Positions 1 to 10,997 of a stretch of DNA of 64,000 nucleotides are shown piece after piece. Both the position numbers and the translations under genes were made by a program. Origin of the DNA: Vibrio mimicus CAIM 602. Its GTDB lineage: Bacteria > Pseudomonadota > Gammaproteobacteria > Enterobacterales > Vibrionaceae. Where the stretch lies: assembly GCF_000338875.1 (NCBI RefSeq), contig NZ_AOMO01000024.1, positions 310,001 through 374,000 of the forward strand. The letters are read 5' to 3'. The notes below the pieces were generated by a model that was not told the DNA's origin, did not search any database, and saw only the letters and a list, made by a program, of their open reading frames with translations. Position 1 is the stretch's first letter, and each line of letters starts with the position of its first letter.

Positions 1-247
1 CAAACAAGCCGTTCGCCAATTGGCGCAAGGAATGCTAGCTCCAACTCGCCAAGAACCCGGCTGCGTTCGTTACGAGCTATTTGAACAACAAGCCACGGAG
101 GGAGTATTCCTTTTCCAAGAGCAGTTTGTTGATCAAGCCGCTTTTGACAGCCATTGCCAAAGCGAACACTTTCAACAATTTATTGCAGCTCTTAACGGCT
201 TACTAGCCGATGAACCTGTACTGCAGTTTTATTCTTCACTGAGCTAA
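1..247 (+). CDS. antibiotic biosynthesis monooxygenase (ABM) domain protein, 5' end outside window
   Basis: The reading frame is open from base 2 (KQAVRQLAQ...) to a TAA stop, so the start lies upstream of the window. The visible 81 residues match the second half of a small dimeric alpha/beta ABM (YgiN-like) domain: the EPGCVRYELF strand, an F-x-F-QEQF strand and a final helix with SEHFQQF. Such proteins are cytoplasmic quinol or small-molecule monooxygenases or act in stress responses; the substrate cannot be told. A hairpin terminator follows directly, so it is probably the last gene of its transcript. Confidence 0.7.
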   Translation, partial: KQAVRQLAQGMLAPTRQEPGCVRYELFEQQATEGVFLFQEQFVDQAAFDSHCQSEHFQQFIAALNGLLADEPVLQFYSSLS

Positions 248-254
248 TAATAAG

Positions 255-285
255 AAAAGGCACTCAATGAGTGCCTTCTATATTT
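255..285. terminator. rho-independent terminator between ABM gene and cheV
   Basis: A 9-bp perfect stem, AAGGCACTC / GAGTGCCTT, with a 3-nt loop lies between two convergent genes. The T tract is imperfect (TTCTATATTTC), with an A-rich flank on the other side, so it may serve both directions. Confidence 0.6.
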
Positions 286-307
286 CTGTTCGATCAATGA
301 ACAATGC

Positions 308-1252
308 TCAGGAGAGTACTTCCCTCAATCTTTCCTGAGCAACTTGTACCAACAAGTCTGGTTGGAACTTGGAAATAAAGCGATTACAGCCCACTTTCTG
401 CACCATCGCCTCGTTGAAGCTACCACTGAGTGATGTGTTAAGGGTGATAAACAGATCCTTCATTCTTGGATCATTACGAATTTCGTGAGTCAATTTATAG
501 CCATCCATCTCTGGCATTTCAGCATCCGTAATCATCATCAGCAGTTCTTTGTAGATGTTTTTACCTTGATCACACCAAGATTTCAGAAGATGCAGGGCTT
601 CCAATCCATCCCGACACTCAATAATGTTCAAACCAAGCTGTGAAAGCGTATCCTTAACTTGGTTTCTGGCAGTTGAAGAATCATCCACGATCAGTACTGT
701 GCGTCCAGACATATCATTGAGAAGCTCATGATCCAGCACTTCTTCGGAGATGGAAACATCATAATGGACAATTTCTGCTAGCACTTTCTCAACGTCAATA
801 ATCTCAACAATCTGAGTATTGCCCTGCTCTTTCACATGTGTGATCGCAGTAAGGTAATTCGCTCTTCCTGCCGATTTTGGTGGCGGTTGAATTTCAGTCC
901 ATGCGGTATTGATGATGTTGCGAACTTGCCCCACCAAAAAACCCTGCACAGTACGGTTATATTCGGTGATGATGAGATTTTGCTCGGTGTCCTGAGCCCG
1001 ACGAGGTGGGAAGCCAATGGCTGAACGCAAATCGATAACAGGTACAGGCTCACCACGCAGGGAAGCCACACCAGTAATATGCGGATGCGAGCCCGGCATC
1101 TTAGTCAAAAGTGGGACTTTGATGACTTCTTTGACTTTAAAAACGTTTATCGCGAAGACCTGACGACTATTGAGACTAAACAGTAAAAGCTCTAGTCGGT
1201 TTTCACCGACCAAATTAGTCCGTTGGTCTACCGTGTTTAAAACACCTGACAT
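308..1252 (-). CDS. cheV: chemotaxis coupling protein CheV (CheW-REC)
   Basis: 314 aa. Residues 1 to about 165 form a CheW-like coupling domain, and a response-regulator receiver domain starts near residue 181. The acidic pocket is VDD (190-191) and the predicted phosphoacceptor is D243 in ITDAEMPEMDG. CheV couples chemoreceptors to CheA, and phosphorylation of the receiver is thought to tune adaptation. It stands alone here, transcribed leftward with a roughly 100-nt upstream gap to mlc; Vibrio genomes carry several cheV copies, and this one is remote from the main che cluster at the other end of the window. Confidence 0.93.
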   Translation of the reverse strand: MSGVLNTVDQRTNLVGENRLELLLFSLNSRQVFAINVFKVKEVIKVPLLTKMPGSHPHITGVASLRGEPVPVIDLRSAIGFPPRRAQDTEQNLIITEYNRTVQGFLVGQVRNIINTAWTEIQPPPKSAGRANYLTAITHVKEQGNTQIVEIIDVEKVLAEIVHYDVSISEEVLDHELLNDMSGRTVLIVDDSSTARNQVKDTLSQLGLNIIECRDGLEALHLLKSWCDQGKNIYKELLMMITDAEMPEMDGYKLTHEIRNDPRMKDLFITLNTSLSGSFNEAMVQKVGCNRFISKFQPDLLVQVAQERLREVLS

Positions 1253-1350
1253 ACGAATTTCCGTTAAATGAATACCTTGGTAACAGTATAGTCCCTAGGT
1301 ATGAATGTAAATGTAAGCAAGGTTGAATTTCTTACTAATGTAGTTATCGA

Positions 1351-2568
1351 TTATCCTTCGACCACTTTCATTAAGAGTAGACCATCATAGAGCGCCTGTT
1401 TGATCAAAGCCGCACCCGGCATAGTCGCCTGTTTGTAAAAACGCGATTCCACCAACTGAAGATCCTGATGGTACACTGGCAAACTCTGTTCACGAATGCA
1501 CTGTTCAATAGAGGGGTATAAAATCGCTTTGGCTTGATTAATTACACCGCCAATCAAGACCTTATCAGGATTGAACAGGTTAATTACGATAGCGATAGCG
1601 GCCCCTAAATAGCGGCCAAGTTGTTGAATCACATCAACGGCTAGTGGGTCACCATCTGCAGCCGCAGCGCAAATGTCTTCAATCGAGATATCTTCAATTG
1701 CCTCAAGGCAACTTGGCTCTCCAGCCGAAATTCTTGATTTCACTTGGTCACGAATCGCCTGTGAGGATGCCACGGTCTCTAAACAGCCATAGTTTCCGCA
1801 GTGACAACGCTTTCCATTCGGGTCAATTTGGATATGCCCTAATTCACCTATGTTGCCATGCCGGCCTTGCAGCACTCTTCCATCAAGGACAATCCCAGCA
1901 CCCAACCCATGATGAATCGAAATCAGCACGGAATTATCAACATCTTGGGAATGACCAAACAGTTTTTCAGCCAAAGCCCATGCCCTAGTATCGTTGGCAA
2001 CAAAAACTGGCAAACCTGTAGCTTTGTAGATTTCAGGTCCTAAGGCCAAGTTTTTTACATTGTAGTGGGGCATTTGCAACACAATGCCTTGTTCAGAATT
2101 GACTAAACCTGGCAAGGTAATCGCGATGCTGGTAACACGATCCAGCTGTGCCGCGTAAGTTTGAAAAAACTCTTCAATTTCAAACAATAAACGCGCGAGC
2201 ACATCATCTTGATCGATTTCATGAATATCGATTTTAGTGTCGATCAGCACTTCCCCACCTAACTCGTGAAGGGCAATCGTAAGATAGCCTCGACCAAGTC
2301 GCATAGAAAGGAATTGCCAACCTATATTGTTGGTTTGCAGACCAACGGCAGGACGACCACGGCTAATGGCTTCTTGAACTGTGGTTTCATGAATCAAATG
2401 CGCGTCAATCAATTCACGGGTAATTTTGGTAATACTGGCTGGCGCAAGCTCACTCTCTTTCGATAAATCGATGCGAGAGATTGGCCCTTTTTGGTCTATC
2501 AATTTATATACGCGGCCCGCATTGATCTGCTTGATGTGATCAATATGGCCGGGTTGAGCCATGTACAT
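1351..2568 (-). CDS. mlc: ROK-family transcriptional repressor Mlc (glucose regulon)
   Basis: 405 aa, with an N-terminal winged HTH (about 15-60, LAPASITKITREL) and a ROK domain. The structural zinc ligands are H245, C255, C257 and C262 in the CxCGNxGC motif. It aligns through its length with E. coli Mlc (QPGHIDxIKQxNAG, SRGRPAVGL, NLFNPxKxLIGG). In E. coli, Mlc represses ptsG and pts genes and is sequestered by dephosphorylated PtsG; ptsG is in this window at 9.1-10.6 kb. The first ATG (2568) has a GGAG 6 nt upstream; an in-frame ATG 6 nt later is less well spaced. It is divergent from pykA. Confidence 0.9.
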   Translation of the reverse strand: MYMAQPGHIDHIKQINAGRVYKLIDQKGPISRIDLSKESELAPASITKITRELIDAHLIHETTVQEAISRGRPAVGLQTNNIGWQFLSMRLGRGYLTIALHELGGEVLIDTKIDIHEIDQDDVLARLLFEIEEFFQTYAAQLDRVTSIAITLPGLVNSEQGIVLQMPHYNVKNLALGPEIYKATGLPVFVANDTRAWALAEKLFGHSQDVDNSVLISIHHGLGAGIVLDGRVLQGRHGNIGELGHIQIDPNGKRCHCGNYGCLETVASSQAIRDQVKSRISAGEPSCLEAIEDISIEDICAAAADGDPLAVDVIQQLGRYLGAAIAIVINLFNPDKVLIGGVINQAKAILYPSIEQCIREQSLPVYHQDLQLVESRFYKQATMPGAALIKQALYDGLLLMKVVEG

Positions 2569-2642
2569 GCGGCGCTCCGGAATTCAACGACAGACCAATT
2601 TTTTTACTTTGCGAAGTAATTGTGAAGTTCTTTGTCGGATAG

Positions 2643-2660
2643 GCGTGACAAATATCACGC
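2643..2660. promoter_or_regulatory. candidate CRP-binding site between mlc and pykA
   Basis: GCGTGA-N6-TCACGC is a perfect inverted repeat holding the GTGA-N6-TCAC core of the CRP consensus. It lies 75 nt upstream of the mlc start codon and about 220 nt upstream of pykA. CRP control of mlc is known in E. coli; assignment here rests on motif match and position only. Confidence 0.5.
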
Positions 2661-2877
2661 ATATCCCTAGAAGTTTGTGTTTTATATCCAATTATTGGGC
2701 TTCATTTCCCCTTTTTACTGATTCGCACGGTATACCAAAACAAGTGAAGTCGCAGCCTTAAACAAGGAGCAATACCTCGTTTAAACACATCCTACATTGC
2801 TAAAACGATCTAATTTCTCTGAGTCACTATACTTAGCGTATGGCTCGTCCACATCGACACCTCTAAGGAACCTTGAT

Positions 2878-4323
2878 ATGAGCTCAACTCTACGTAGAAC
2901 AAAAATCGTCACCACCTTAGGCCCTTCCACCGAAAGCCCAGAAATACTAGAAGCCATCATTCGCGCAGGAGCTAATGTGGTCAGAATGAATTTCTCACAC
3001 GGCTCACCCGAAGATCATAAAAATCGAGCACAGAAAGTACGTGAGATCGCTGCAAAATTAGGGTGTCATGTCGCATTACTCGGGGATTTACAAGGCCCTA
3101 AGATCCGCGTATCGACCTTTAAAGAAGGAAAAGTCATTTTAAATGAAGGGGAAAATTTTATTCTTGATGCCGACTTAGCCAAAGGCGAAGGTACGGTAGA
3201 AAGCGTCGGCATCGATTACAAAAAGTTACCTCAGGATGTTCGCCAAGACGATATTTTATTGCTTGATGATGGCCGTGTTCAGCTACAAGTCATGCGTGTG
3301 GAAGCCAATAAGATACATACCAAAGTGCTGGTTGGCGGCCCCCTCTCCAATAACAAAGGGATCAACAAAAAAGGCGGTGGCTTATCTGCCGATGCCTTAA
3401 CCGAAAAAGATAAGAATGATATTCGTCTCGCGGCTGAAATTCAGGTCGAATACCTAGCAGTGTCTTTCCCTCGAAATGGTGAGGACATGAAGTACGCTCG
3501 TCGTTTAGCGCAAGAAGCAGGCCTTCATGCTCGTATGGTTGCTAAAGTGGAGCGTGCTGAAACGGTCTCTTGTGATGAGAATATTGACGATATTGTTCGC
3601 GCCTCTGATGTCATCATGGTCGCTCGTGGCGACCTTGGGGTTGAAATCGGTGACCCTGAACTGATTGCGGTGCAGAAAAAACTGATTTCTCGCGCTAAAA
3701 AACTCAATCGTGTTGTGATTACCGCAACACAAATGATGGAATCGATGATCAGTAACCCGATGCCAACACGCGCCGAAGTTATGGACGTGGCTAACGCCGT
3801 ACTCGATGGCACTGATGCTGTGATGCTTTCTGGCGAAACGGCTGCAGGTAAATACCCTGTCGAGACAGTCAAAGCCATGGCAGAAGTCTGTATTGGTGCC
3901 GAAAAAATGATTGAGTCTAATGAGCAGAATTACCGCATCAAAAGTGTGTTCCTCACTGAAGAAGAAGCGATTGCGATGTCTACGATTTATGCAGCAAATC
4001 ACTTAGAAGGCGTCAAAGCTATGGTCACTCTCACTGAGTCAGGGCGTACTGCTTTAATGACTTCACGCCTCAATTCCGTGTTCCCTATTTTCGCGATGTC
4101 AGCAAATCAAGCCACACTCAATCGCTGTGCATTATTGCGCGGGGTGATCCCATTCTACTTTGATACCAAACAGGCCAGTGGCTTGGAAGTGGCAATCGCA
4201 GCTCTAGATGCCTTAAAAGAGCGGAAACTACTGGAAGAAGGTGATTTAGTCATCATTACTCAAGGAGATATTATGGGTGTGGAAGGTTCAACAAACTGTA
4301 TGCGAATTCTACCTGTTTACTAA
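2878..4323 (+). CDS. pykA: pyruvate kinase II (PykA)
   Basis: 481 aa from the ATG at 2878, chosen because AAGGAA lies 7 nt upstream and because [16 protein letters not shown] matches the E. coli PykA start; the frame is open further upstream but that part is not conserved. The enzyme converts PEP and ADP to pyruvate and ATP. Visible features are [10 protein letters not shown] near the start, the active-site helix TATQMMESM, the [14 protein letters not shown] segment and the [10 protein letters not shown] loop. Length fits the AMP-activated PykA type (480 aa in E. coli). Its stop is 8 nt from the stop of the convergent patatin gene. Confidence 0.95.
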   Translation: MSSTLRRTKIVTTLGPSTESPEILEAIIRAGANVVRMNFSHGSPEDHKNRAQKVREIAAKLGCHVALLGDLQGPKIRVSTFKEGKVILNEGENFILDADLAKGEGTVESVGIDYKKLPQDVRQDDILLLDDGRVQLQVMRVEANKIHTKVLVGGPLSNNKGINKKGGGLSADALTEKDKNDIRLAAEIQVEYLAVSFPRNGEDMKYARRLAQEAGLHARMVAKVERAETVSCDENIDDIVRASDVIMVARGDLGVEIGDPELIAVQKKLISRAKKLNRVVITATQMMESMISNPMPTRAEVMDVANAVLDGTDAVMLSGETAAGKYPVETVKAMAEVCIGAEKMIESNEQNYRIKSVFLTEEEAIAMSTIYAANHLEGVKAMVTLTESGRTALMTSRLNSVFPIFAMSANQATLNRCALLRGVIPFYFDTKQASGLEVAIAALDALKERKLLEEGDLVIITQGDIMGVEGSTNCMRILPVY

Positions 4324-4331
4324 CTAGATAC

Positions 4332-5546
4332 TTATGAATCGGATAGAGAAGGAGGCTTTGGTACCTTCTTCTCTAGACCATGCTGATTCAGGTTATCGTA
4401 TTGGGCTATACGCTTACGTAAATCATTGGCCTCATTGTACGCTTTTAAAAAACGATACCCCGCTTTAATGCCCACTTCATAATCATGCTCAAGATCCTCT
4501 GACGAACTCAGCAACGAATTCGAACGCAGCGGCTCACTCGGCATGATCTGAACAATAAAAGTATCATCATGAGAGGCTTCGAGAAACTCACTGGTCAGCG
4601 TATAGGTTTGATAATGAACCATGAGTAAATCCGCTAATCCTGCATCGAACTTACTACCTAGCAGATGGCTAAGGCGATAAATATCATCAGCGCCAAACAA
4701 CCAACGTCCACCATTTAGTGCATCCAAATGCTTCTGCTCTTTTTTTTGTTCTCTCGCCCGTAATTTCTGCTGTTGAAAAAAATCACTCCAGTCCTGACGC
4801 CACCCCAACCATTTGTGCTGCCACTGCTGTTGAAGATGATTCAGTGACTCAGGTAGCCAATGTGGTTGCTCTGTTTCTGGTGATAATGGTAGGTTCACTT
4901 GCGGTGGCGTGTGCTCAGTGCGAATGACAGTAATAAAGCGCGCTTCTTTGCGCCAAGCCTCTTGCACTGGAATTGATGCTGACACACCGCCATCAATATA
5001 ATGTTTTCCATTCAAAGCAACTGGCTCGGGATAAAGGCCGGGAATCGCACAGGTTGCCAGCAACACTTGCTGCCAATCTGCCCCCAACATAGGAAAGTAA
5101 GCATCTTTGAGATCGTCCGCCGAAGTTACGGCAGCATAAGCTTTGCGTTTCCCTAAAACTTGACGCGCCATTCCCAGATCTAGGCGGTAGGGATATTCAC
5201 AGATACGATCCAACGCCCACTGCATATTCATATATTGCTTACGTCGAATATAACTGAACAAATGAAAGAATTCGGATCGCGTGGTCAATTCCAGAATAAA
5301 GGATTTACCAAGACCCGCCTGGCGAGACAAAAACGCACACAAATTCAGGGCACCAGCAGAAGTGCCATAAAATTCATGGTAGGGGTCGAAGTTAGAGAGA
5401 AGAAATGCATCCAACACGCCAGCAGTAAAAATACCTCTCTGGCCACCACCTTGGGCAACCAGTGCATGTTTACCGCCAATGTATTTGGCTAAACGCTGAG
5501 TATCAAGTTCCGTCCTTGCATCAGAAACAACTCCACCACTATTCAT
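4332..5546 (-). CDS. patatin-like phospholipase family protein
   Basis: 404 aa from ATG 5546; a GTG 12 nt upstream in frame is an alternative, and neither has a strong Shine-Dalgarno. The patatin domain occupies the N-terminal half: oxyanion-hole glycines in QGGGQRGIFTAG, the nucleophile serine in GTSAG and the catalytic Asp in DGGV. The C-terminal half is the charged extension seen in YjjU-like bacterial patatins. No signal peptide is visible, so it is probably a cytoplasmic or membrane-peripheral acyl hydrolase. It starts just after ynhF on the same strand and may be cotranscribed with it. Its substrate is unknown. Confidence 0.85.
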   Translation of the reverse strand: MNSGGVVSDARTELDTQRLAKYIGGKHALVAQGGGQRGIFTAGVLDAFLLSNFDPYHEFYGTSAGALNLCAFLSRQAGLGKSFILELTTRSEFFHLFSYIRRKQYMNMQWALDRICEYPYRLDLGMARQVLGKRKAYAAVTSADDLKDAYFPMLGADWQQVLLATCAIPGLYPEPVALNGKHYIDGGVSASIPVQEAWRKEARFITVIRTEHTPPQVNLPLSPETEQPHWLPESLNHLQQQWQHKWLGWRQDWSDFFQQQKLRAREQKKEQKHLDALNGGRWLFGADDIYRLSHLLGSKFDAGLADLLMVHYQTYTLTSEFLEASHDDTFIVQIMPSEPLRSNSLLSSSEDLEHDYEVGIKAGYRFLKAYNEANDLRKRIAQYDNLNQHGLEKKVPKPPSLSDS

Positions 5547-5564
5547 ATGCAGGACCACCCAAAA

Positions 5565-5654
5565 CTAGTGCGTAATCGCGATCACTCCAAAGCCTATCAG
5601 AACAGTGAAAGTAATCACAACAATGGTCAGCGCAAACTTCAGATCTTGTTCCAT
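5565..5654 (-). CDS. ynhF: YnhF family small membrane protein (29 aa)
   Basis: A 29-aa frame, MEQDLKFALTIVVITFTVLI then GFGVIAITH, has a perfect Shine-Dalgarno (AGGAGG, 7 nt before ATG). It forms one hydrophobic membrane-spanning helix. Start and pattern resemble E. coli YnhF (MSTDLKFSLV..., also 29 aa, single-pass inner membrane protein of unknown function). The gene lies 18 nt upstream of the patatin gene, suggesting a shared transcript. A longer frame that overlaps it in another register has no such start signal and is not conserved-looking. Confidence 0.8.
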   Translation of the reverse strand: MEQDLKFALTIVVITFTVLIGFGVIAITH

Positions 5655-5791
5655 GTTTTAACCTCCTTGGTGACATAACAAAGTAATAACATCTGTGTGA
5701 AGTATCTTCAAGAATTGCGGATTTTTTGTGCACGAATATGCAGTTACTATCACAATACCCCTATCGTCAATAACTTGGCCAGGATCATACA

Positions 5792-6382
5792 ATGCGTCAA
5801 ATAAATATCTTCGTTCTCAATGTATTACTTCTTCTCTTCTCACCCTTTTTAGCCGCTGAATGGATGGTAACGCCTTCTGTCGGTTACACCTTCGGTGGCA
5901 AAGTACTCAATCAAGCAGGCAATCAATACGACCTCGAAAGTTCAAGCAGCTACGCTCTAGCAGTTGAACTCCCTTACGATAAAGGACGAGTTGGCCTTTT
6001 TTATTCAGCTCAACCAACAAACGTTGAAACGCTAAGCAATCAAGACGCGAACATTCACTATCTGCACTTTCAAAGCAGCATCTACTACCCTATTTCTGAA
6101 AACTTTTCTTCTTTCATTGGATTAGGCATTGGTGGTGCATATACAGATGTAGATTGGGCTGATAAGAAATATGGCTTTTCTGCGAGTGCTTTTGGTGGAG
6201 TTGAATACCAAATCTCTTCAAACGTTGCAGTCAATGCTCAGTTACGTTGGTTAGGTACCATGGTTGATAACGACTCGAGTGCAGTTTGTACTTTGCCCTC
6301 TTCCGAAAGCTGTGTAGTTAAATTTAAAACCGACTGGCTCAATCAGGGTTCAGCCCATGTTGGGATTACAATCCGTTTCTAG
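5792..6382 (+). CDS. predicted outer membrane beta-barrel protein
   Basis: 196 aa with a signal peptide (about 1-21, hydrophobic core VLLLLFSPF, cleavage after FLAA). The rest alternates hydrophobic and polar residues as in an eight-stranded OmpX/OmpW-like barrel and ends in IRF, the C-terminal Phe signature of barrel proteins. A CxxxxxxxxC pair near residues 167-176 could form a loop disulfide. It is divergent from ynhF and followed by a long non-coding stretch. Function unknown. Confidence 0.65.
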   Translation: MRQINIFVLNVLLLLFSPFLAAEWMVTPSVGYTFGGKVLNQAGNQYDLESSSSYALAVELPYDKGRVGLFYSAQPTNVETLSNQDANIHYLHFQSSIYYPISENFSSFIGLGIGGAYTDVDWADKKYGFSASAFGGVEYQISSNVAVNAQLRWLGTMVDNDSSAVCTLPSSESCVVKFKTDWLNQGSAHVGITIRF

Positions 6383-6874
6383 TTCCAGATTTTAACAAAG
6401 TCGCAAAACTGGATATATCTTCTAAAGGGTGACTGTTTTTTAGACAGACACTCTTTGCTTCATATTAGATAGTTCTATCAGTGAGAGGTCTGGCCGCCAG
6501 TCACTTACACTGCATTTACTACCCCTCAAATAATATTCCTCGCCAAAAGCTCGCAAACACAAAAAGTACAACCTAACATTAACAATAAATCAACTTTCAT
6601 AATCTATTGCCACCTACAAAATAAAACGGTAGTCTCGAATCATTGCGTAGCTGATTATTTCAGATCCCGCAAACACACATCGCGTTACTAAGAATTAAAT
6701 CCTGGGTTTTCGCTCAGCAGCCAATATATATAACTAACTTTTTGCTGAATCATGGATGATAGAGCAAAAGTTAACCGGACAAAAACAGTACAGGTGACTT
6801 TGGTTTCTTCCATCCCCACATTCAGCGACCGCTGACGAAAGCTTCATACCCTAGGATATTACAAGGAGTTGTTT
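6383..6874. other. 492-nt intergenic region upstream of the NSS transporter
   Basis: AT-rich with no convincing frame. Short out-of-context ATGs lack ribosome sites. It must hold the transporter promoter and leader; the length leaves room for a structured leader, but I recognise no known riboswitch or strong terminator in it. Confidence 0.4.
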
Positions 6875-8335
6875 ATGAAGCGAGAACAATGGGGATCCCG
6901 TGTTGGATTTGTATTAGCCGCCGTAGGGTCAGCAATTGGCCTTGGTAACATCTGGCGTTTCCCTTATATGGCCTATGAAAATGGCGGAGGAGCCTTTTTT
7001 ATCCCTTACCTTTTCGCTATGGTCACCGCGGGTATTCCGTTTATGATCCTAGAGTTCAGTATGGGGCAAAAAAATCGTGGCTCGGCACCAACGACTCTCG
7101 CCAAGATCCATTCAAAATTTGAGTGGTTAGGCTGGTTCCAAGTGGGTATTGCAGCAGTTATTGCGGTGTACTACGTAGCCGTTATCGGTTGGGCGATCTC
7201 TTATTTTGGTATGTCATTTACCCAAAGTTGGGGCAGTGATACCAATGCTTATTTCTTCAGTGAATACCTTAAATTAGGTGATAATTCGCCAACCAATCTA
7301 GGTAGCATTCAATGGCACATCGCATTTGCTATGCTGATCGCTTGGGTGATCACTTACGCAGCGATCGTCGGTGGGGTGAAAAAAGGCATCGAGCGTGCCT
7401 CAAAAATCATGATGCCAATTCTGTTCATCATGGTTCTTATCTTGATTGCGCGAATGATTTTCCTACCCGGAGCGCTTGATGGTGTGAACTACATGTTCCA
7501 GCCTGATTTCAGCAAAATTTGGGATGTGAAAGTTTGGGCAGCGGCCTACGGACAGATCTTCTTCACACTTAGTATTGGCTTCGCAATTATGCTGGCTTAC
7601 TCAAGCTATCTGCCGGAGAAATCAGACATCACCAACAACGCCTTTATGACTGTGCTGATCAACTGTGGCTTCTCCATACTTGCCGGCATCATGATTTTCT
7701 CGGTGCTGGGTTACATGGCCCAAGAACAAGGTAAGCCTCTGACTGAAGTAGTTTCAGCTGGTGTTGGCCTTGCATTCGTGACTCTGCCAGCTGCGATCAA
7801 TTTGCTACCAATCCCATACATCCTTGGCCCTTTGTTCTTCCTTGCTCTGGTTGTTGCTGGTTTGAGCTCACACATTTCGATCATGGAAGCCGTAACATCA
7901 GCCATCATCGACAAACTGGGTTGGAGCCGTAAAAAAGCCGCAAACATCGTTATTGGTACAGGTGTACTCGTTTCTATGGCCTTTGCAACAAACGGTGGTT
8001 TGCTGCTGTTGGATCTGGTGGACCATTTCGCCAACAACGTGGGCATCATGGCCAGCTGCTTAGTTGAATTGGTGCTGATGACTTGGTTACTGAAAATTTC
8101 TGATGTTCGTAAATACGTAAATAGTATTTCGGATTTCAGTGTTGGGGTTTGGTTTGATATCTGCCTACGTTTTATTTCGCCAGTTATCCTCGCCATTATT
8201 GTGGCGACAAAACTGCAAACACTCTTAACTGAAGGCTACGGCGGTTATGATTTAACACTCGGTTGGGCAATCATTGCTGCACTGTTTATGGCTGGAGTTC
8301 TTATCAATGCTGGCTCACGCAAGGAGGCATACTAA
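6875..8335 (+). CDS. sodium-dependent amino-acid transporter (NSS/SNF family), MetP-like
   Basis: 486 aa from ATG 6875, preceded by AAGGAG at 6 nt. About 12 hydrophobic segments. The N-terminal NSS signature GSAIGLGNIWRFPYMAYENG (Na+ and substrate site in LeuT-fold transporters) is intact. The stop overlaps the start of a 30-aa single-helix protein by one base (TAATG), the arrangement of methionine/alanine importers of the MetP-MetS type, so methionine or alanine is the likely substrate. Inner membrane, Na+-coupled uptake. Confidence 0.85.
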   Translation: MKREQWGSRVGFVLAAVGSAIGLGNIWRFPYMAYENGGGAFFIPYLFAMVTAGIPFMILEFSMGQKNRGSAPTTLAKIHSKFEWLGWFQVGIAAVIAVYYVAVIGWAISYFGMSFTQSWGSDTNAYFFSEYLKLGDNSPTNLGSIQWHIAFAMLIAWVITYAAIVGGVKKGIERASKIMMPILFIMVLILIARMIFLPGALDGVNYMFQPDFSKIWDVKVWAAAYGQIFFTLSIGFAIMLAYSSYLPEKSDITNNAFMTVLINCGFSILAGIMIFSVLGYMAQEQGKPLTEVVSAGVGLAFVTLPAAINLLPIPYILGPLFFLALVVAGLSSHISIMEAVTSAIIDKLGWSRKKAANIVIGTGVLVSMAFATNGGLLLLDLVDHFANNVGIMASCLVELVLMTWLLKISDVRKYVNSISDFSVGVWFDICLRFISPVILAIIVATKLQTLLTEGYGGYDLTLGWAIIAALFMAGVLINAGSRKEAY

Positions 8336-8427
8336 TGACGTTTAGTGCAATTATCATGATGATCATCGGTCTTGGGATCACATGGGGTGGCGCAGCCATC
8401 TGTATTAAAAAAGCGATGGATAAATAA
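8335..8427 (+). CDS. small subunit of NSS methionine/alanine importer (MetS-like, 30 aa)
   Basis: The frame encodes a 30-residue protein starting MTFSAIIMMIIGLGITWGGA and ending KKAMDK: one transmembrane helix plus a short positive tail, as in MetS-type small subunits needed by some NSS transporters. The ATG overlaps the transporter stop (TAATG), and AAGGAGG lies 9 nt upstream inside the transporter gene, so translation is coupled. A strong terminator follows. Confidence 0.82.
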   Translation: MTFSAIIMMIIGLGITWGGAAICIKKAMDK

Positions 8428-8443
8428 TCAATATCTGTTGTGC

Positions 8444-8470
8444 AAAGGCCAGCGGTAAGCTGGCCTTTTA
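8444..8470 (+). terminator. rho-independent terminator of the NSS transporter operon
   Basis: Stem AAAGGCCAGC / GCTGGCCTTT with a 5-nt loop, followed by TT and then AATTT; it starts 17 nt after the small-subunit stop. It can also serve the convergent gene at 8474. Confidence 0.75.
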
Positions 8471-8473
8471 ATT

Positions 8474-8875
8474 TCAGAAACGGTAAGCAATACCTACCGC
8501 AGCGCCCAATTGTAGCTCCGCACCACTGTAAAAGTTCACTTGCGGGCTCAATTGGCCATAGATATTAACGTTAGGCACAACCGTCCAATCAAGTCCAATC
8601 GGTATCCGGACTCCAAACTCATCATCCCACTCGGCCCATGCACCTGCACCAACATACCAGTCAATAGGCATCTGTGATGAAGACAACGCTCCCCTTTTAA
8701 ACAGGTAATCGGCTGCGATACCATCATTGCCAACTGTCAGTCGGTATTGTTGACCCAATTCAACAACAGCGCTAAGCCCTTGATCGAAAGCCAAACCAAC
8801 AGCAACATCATTAGATTTAGCAAATGCAGCGTTTGAAATACACAACGCCCCTAAGACGACCAATCGATATTTCAC
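8474..8875 (-). CDS. small predicted outer membrane/periplasmic beta-barrel protein
   Basis: 133 aa with a clear signal peptide (MKYRLVVLGALCISNAAFA, cleavage about residue 19). Mature part about 114 aa of alternating beta-strand pattern with several Gly/Asp turns and a terminal AYRF, typical of a small outer membrane barrel. I do not recognise a named family. It is convergent with the transporter operon and has its own roughly 200-nt upstream region. Confidence 0.6.
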   Translation of the reverse strand: MKYRLVVLGALCISNAAFAKSNDVAVGLAFDQGLSAVVELGQQYRLTVGNDGIAADYLFKRGALSSSQMPIDWYVGAGAWAEWDDEFGVRIPIGLDWTVVPNVNIYGQLSPQVNFYSGAELQLGAAVGIAYRF

Positions 8876-9074
8876 AATGTATTCCTAAAAGTGATGAATA
8901 AAATGAAGTGCCAATCTACTGTGCTCATCAAAATATGGTGTCAGGCCGATGTCAGTTGGGGTGTGACTTCTGCTAAGAAAATGAAAACTCCCTCTTTAAC
9001 GTCTACTCTAAATTTTCGCCACTTAGTATTTGGCTCATTGCTTCACAAACGGCAGTATGAACGAATCTGTAGCA

Positions 9075-9105
9075 ATAAAAAAAGGAGACCGAAGTCTCCT
9101 TTTCT
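9075..9105 (-). terminator. ptsG terminator
   Basis: On the minus strand the stem AAAGGAGAC / GTCTCCTTT with a 4-nt loop runs into a seven-T tract, about 20 nt beyond the ptsG stop. Confidence 0.75.
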
Positions 9106-9123
9106 CTAGGGGGAAGAATGAGA

Positions 9124-10953
<1,830 letters not shown>

Positions 10954-10986
10954 TAAAAAAGCGAGCATTTGCTCGCTTTTTTATCT
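10954..10986 (-). terminator. terminator of the fab-tatD cluster
   Basis: Stem AAAAAGCGAGCA / TGCTCGCTTTTT; A and T tracts on both sides make it usable in both directions. It lies 11 nt beyond the tatD stop and closes the leftward cluster. Confidence 0.75.
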
Positions 10987-10997
10987 ATTTATTATTT

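Noticed and set aside
2797..2877. 27-residue N-terminal extension of pyruvate kinase
   Set aside because: The extension does not align with the family; the ATG at 2878 has the ribosome site and the conserved start.
5539..5733. 64-aa frame overlapping ynhF
   Set aside because: It is a shadow in another register; the 29-aa ynhF frame has the Shine-Dalgarno and the family similarity.
8891..9109. 72-aa frame on the plus strand
   Set aside because: No ribosome site, no recognisable protein, and its end overlaps the ptsG terminator.
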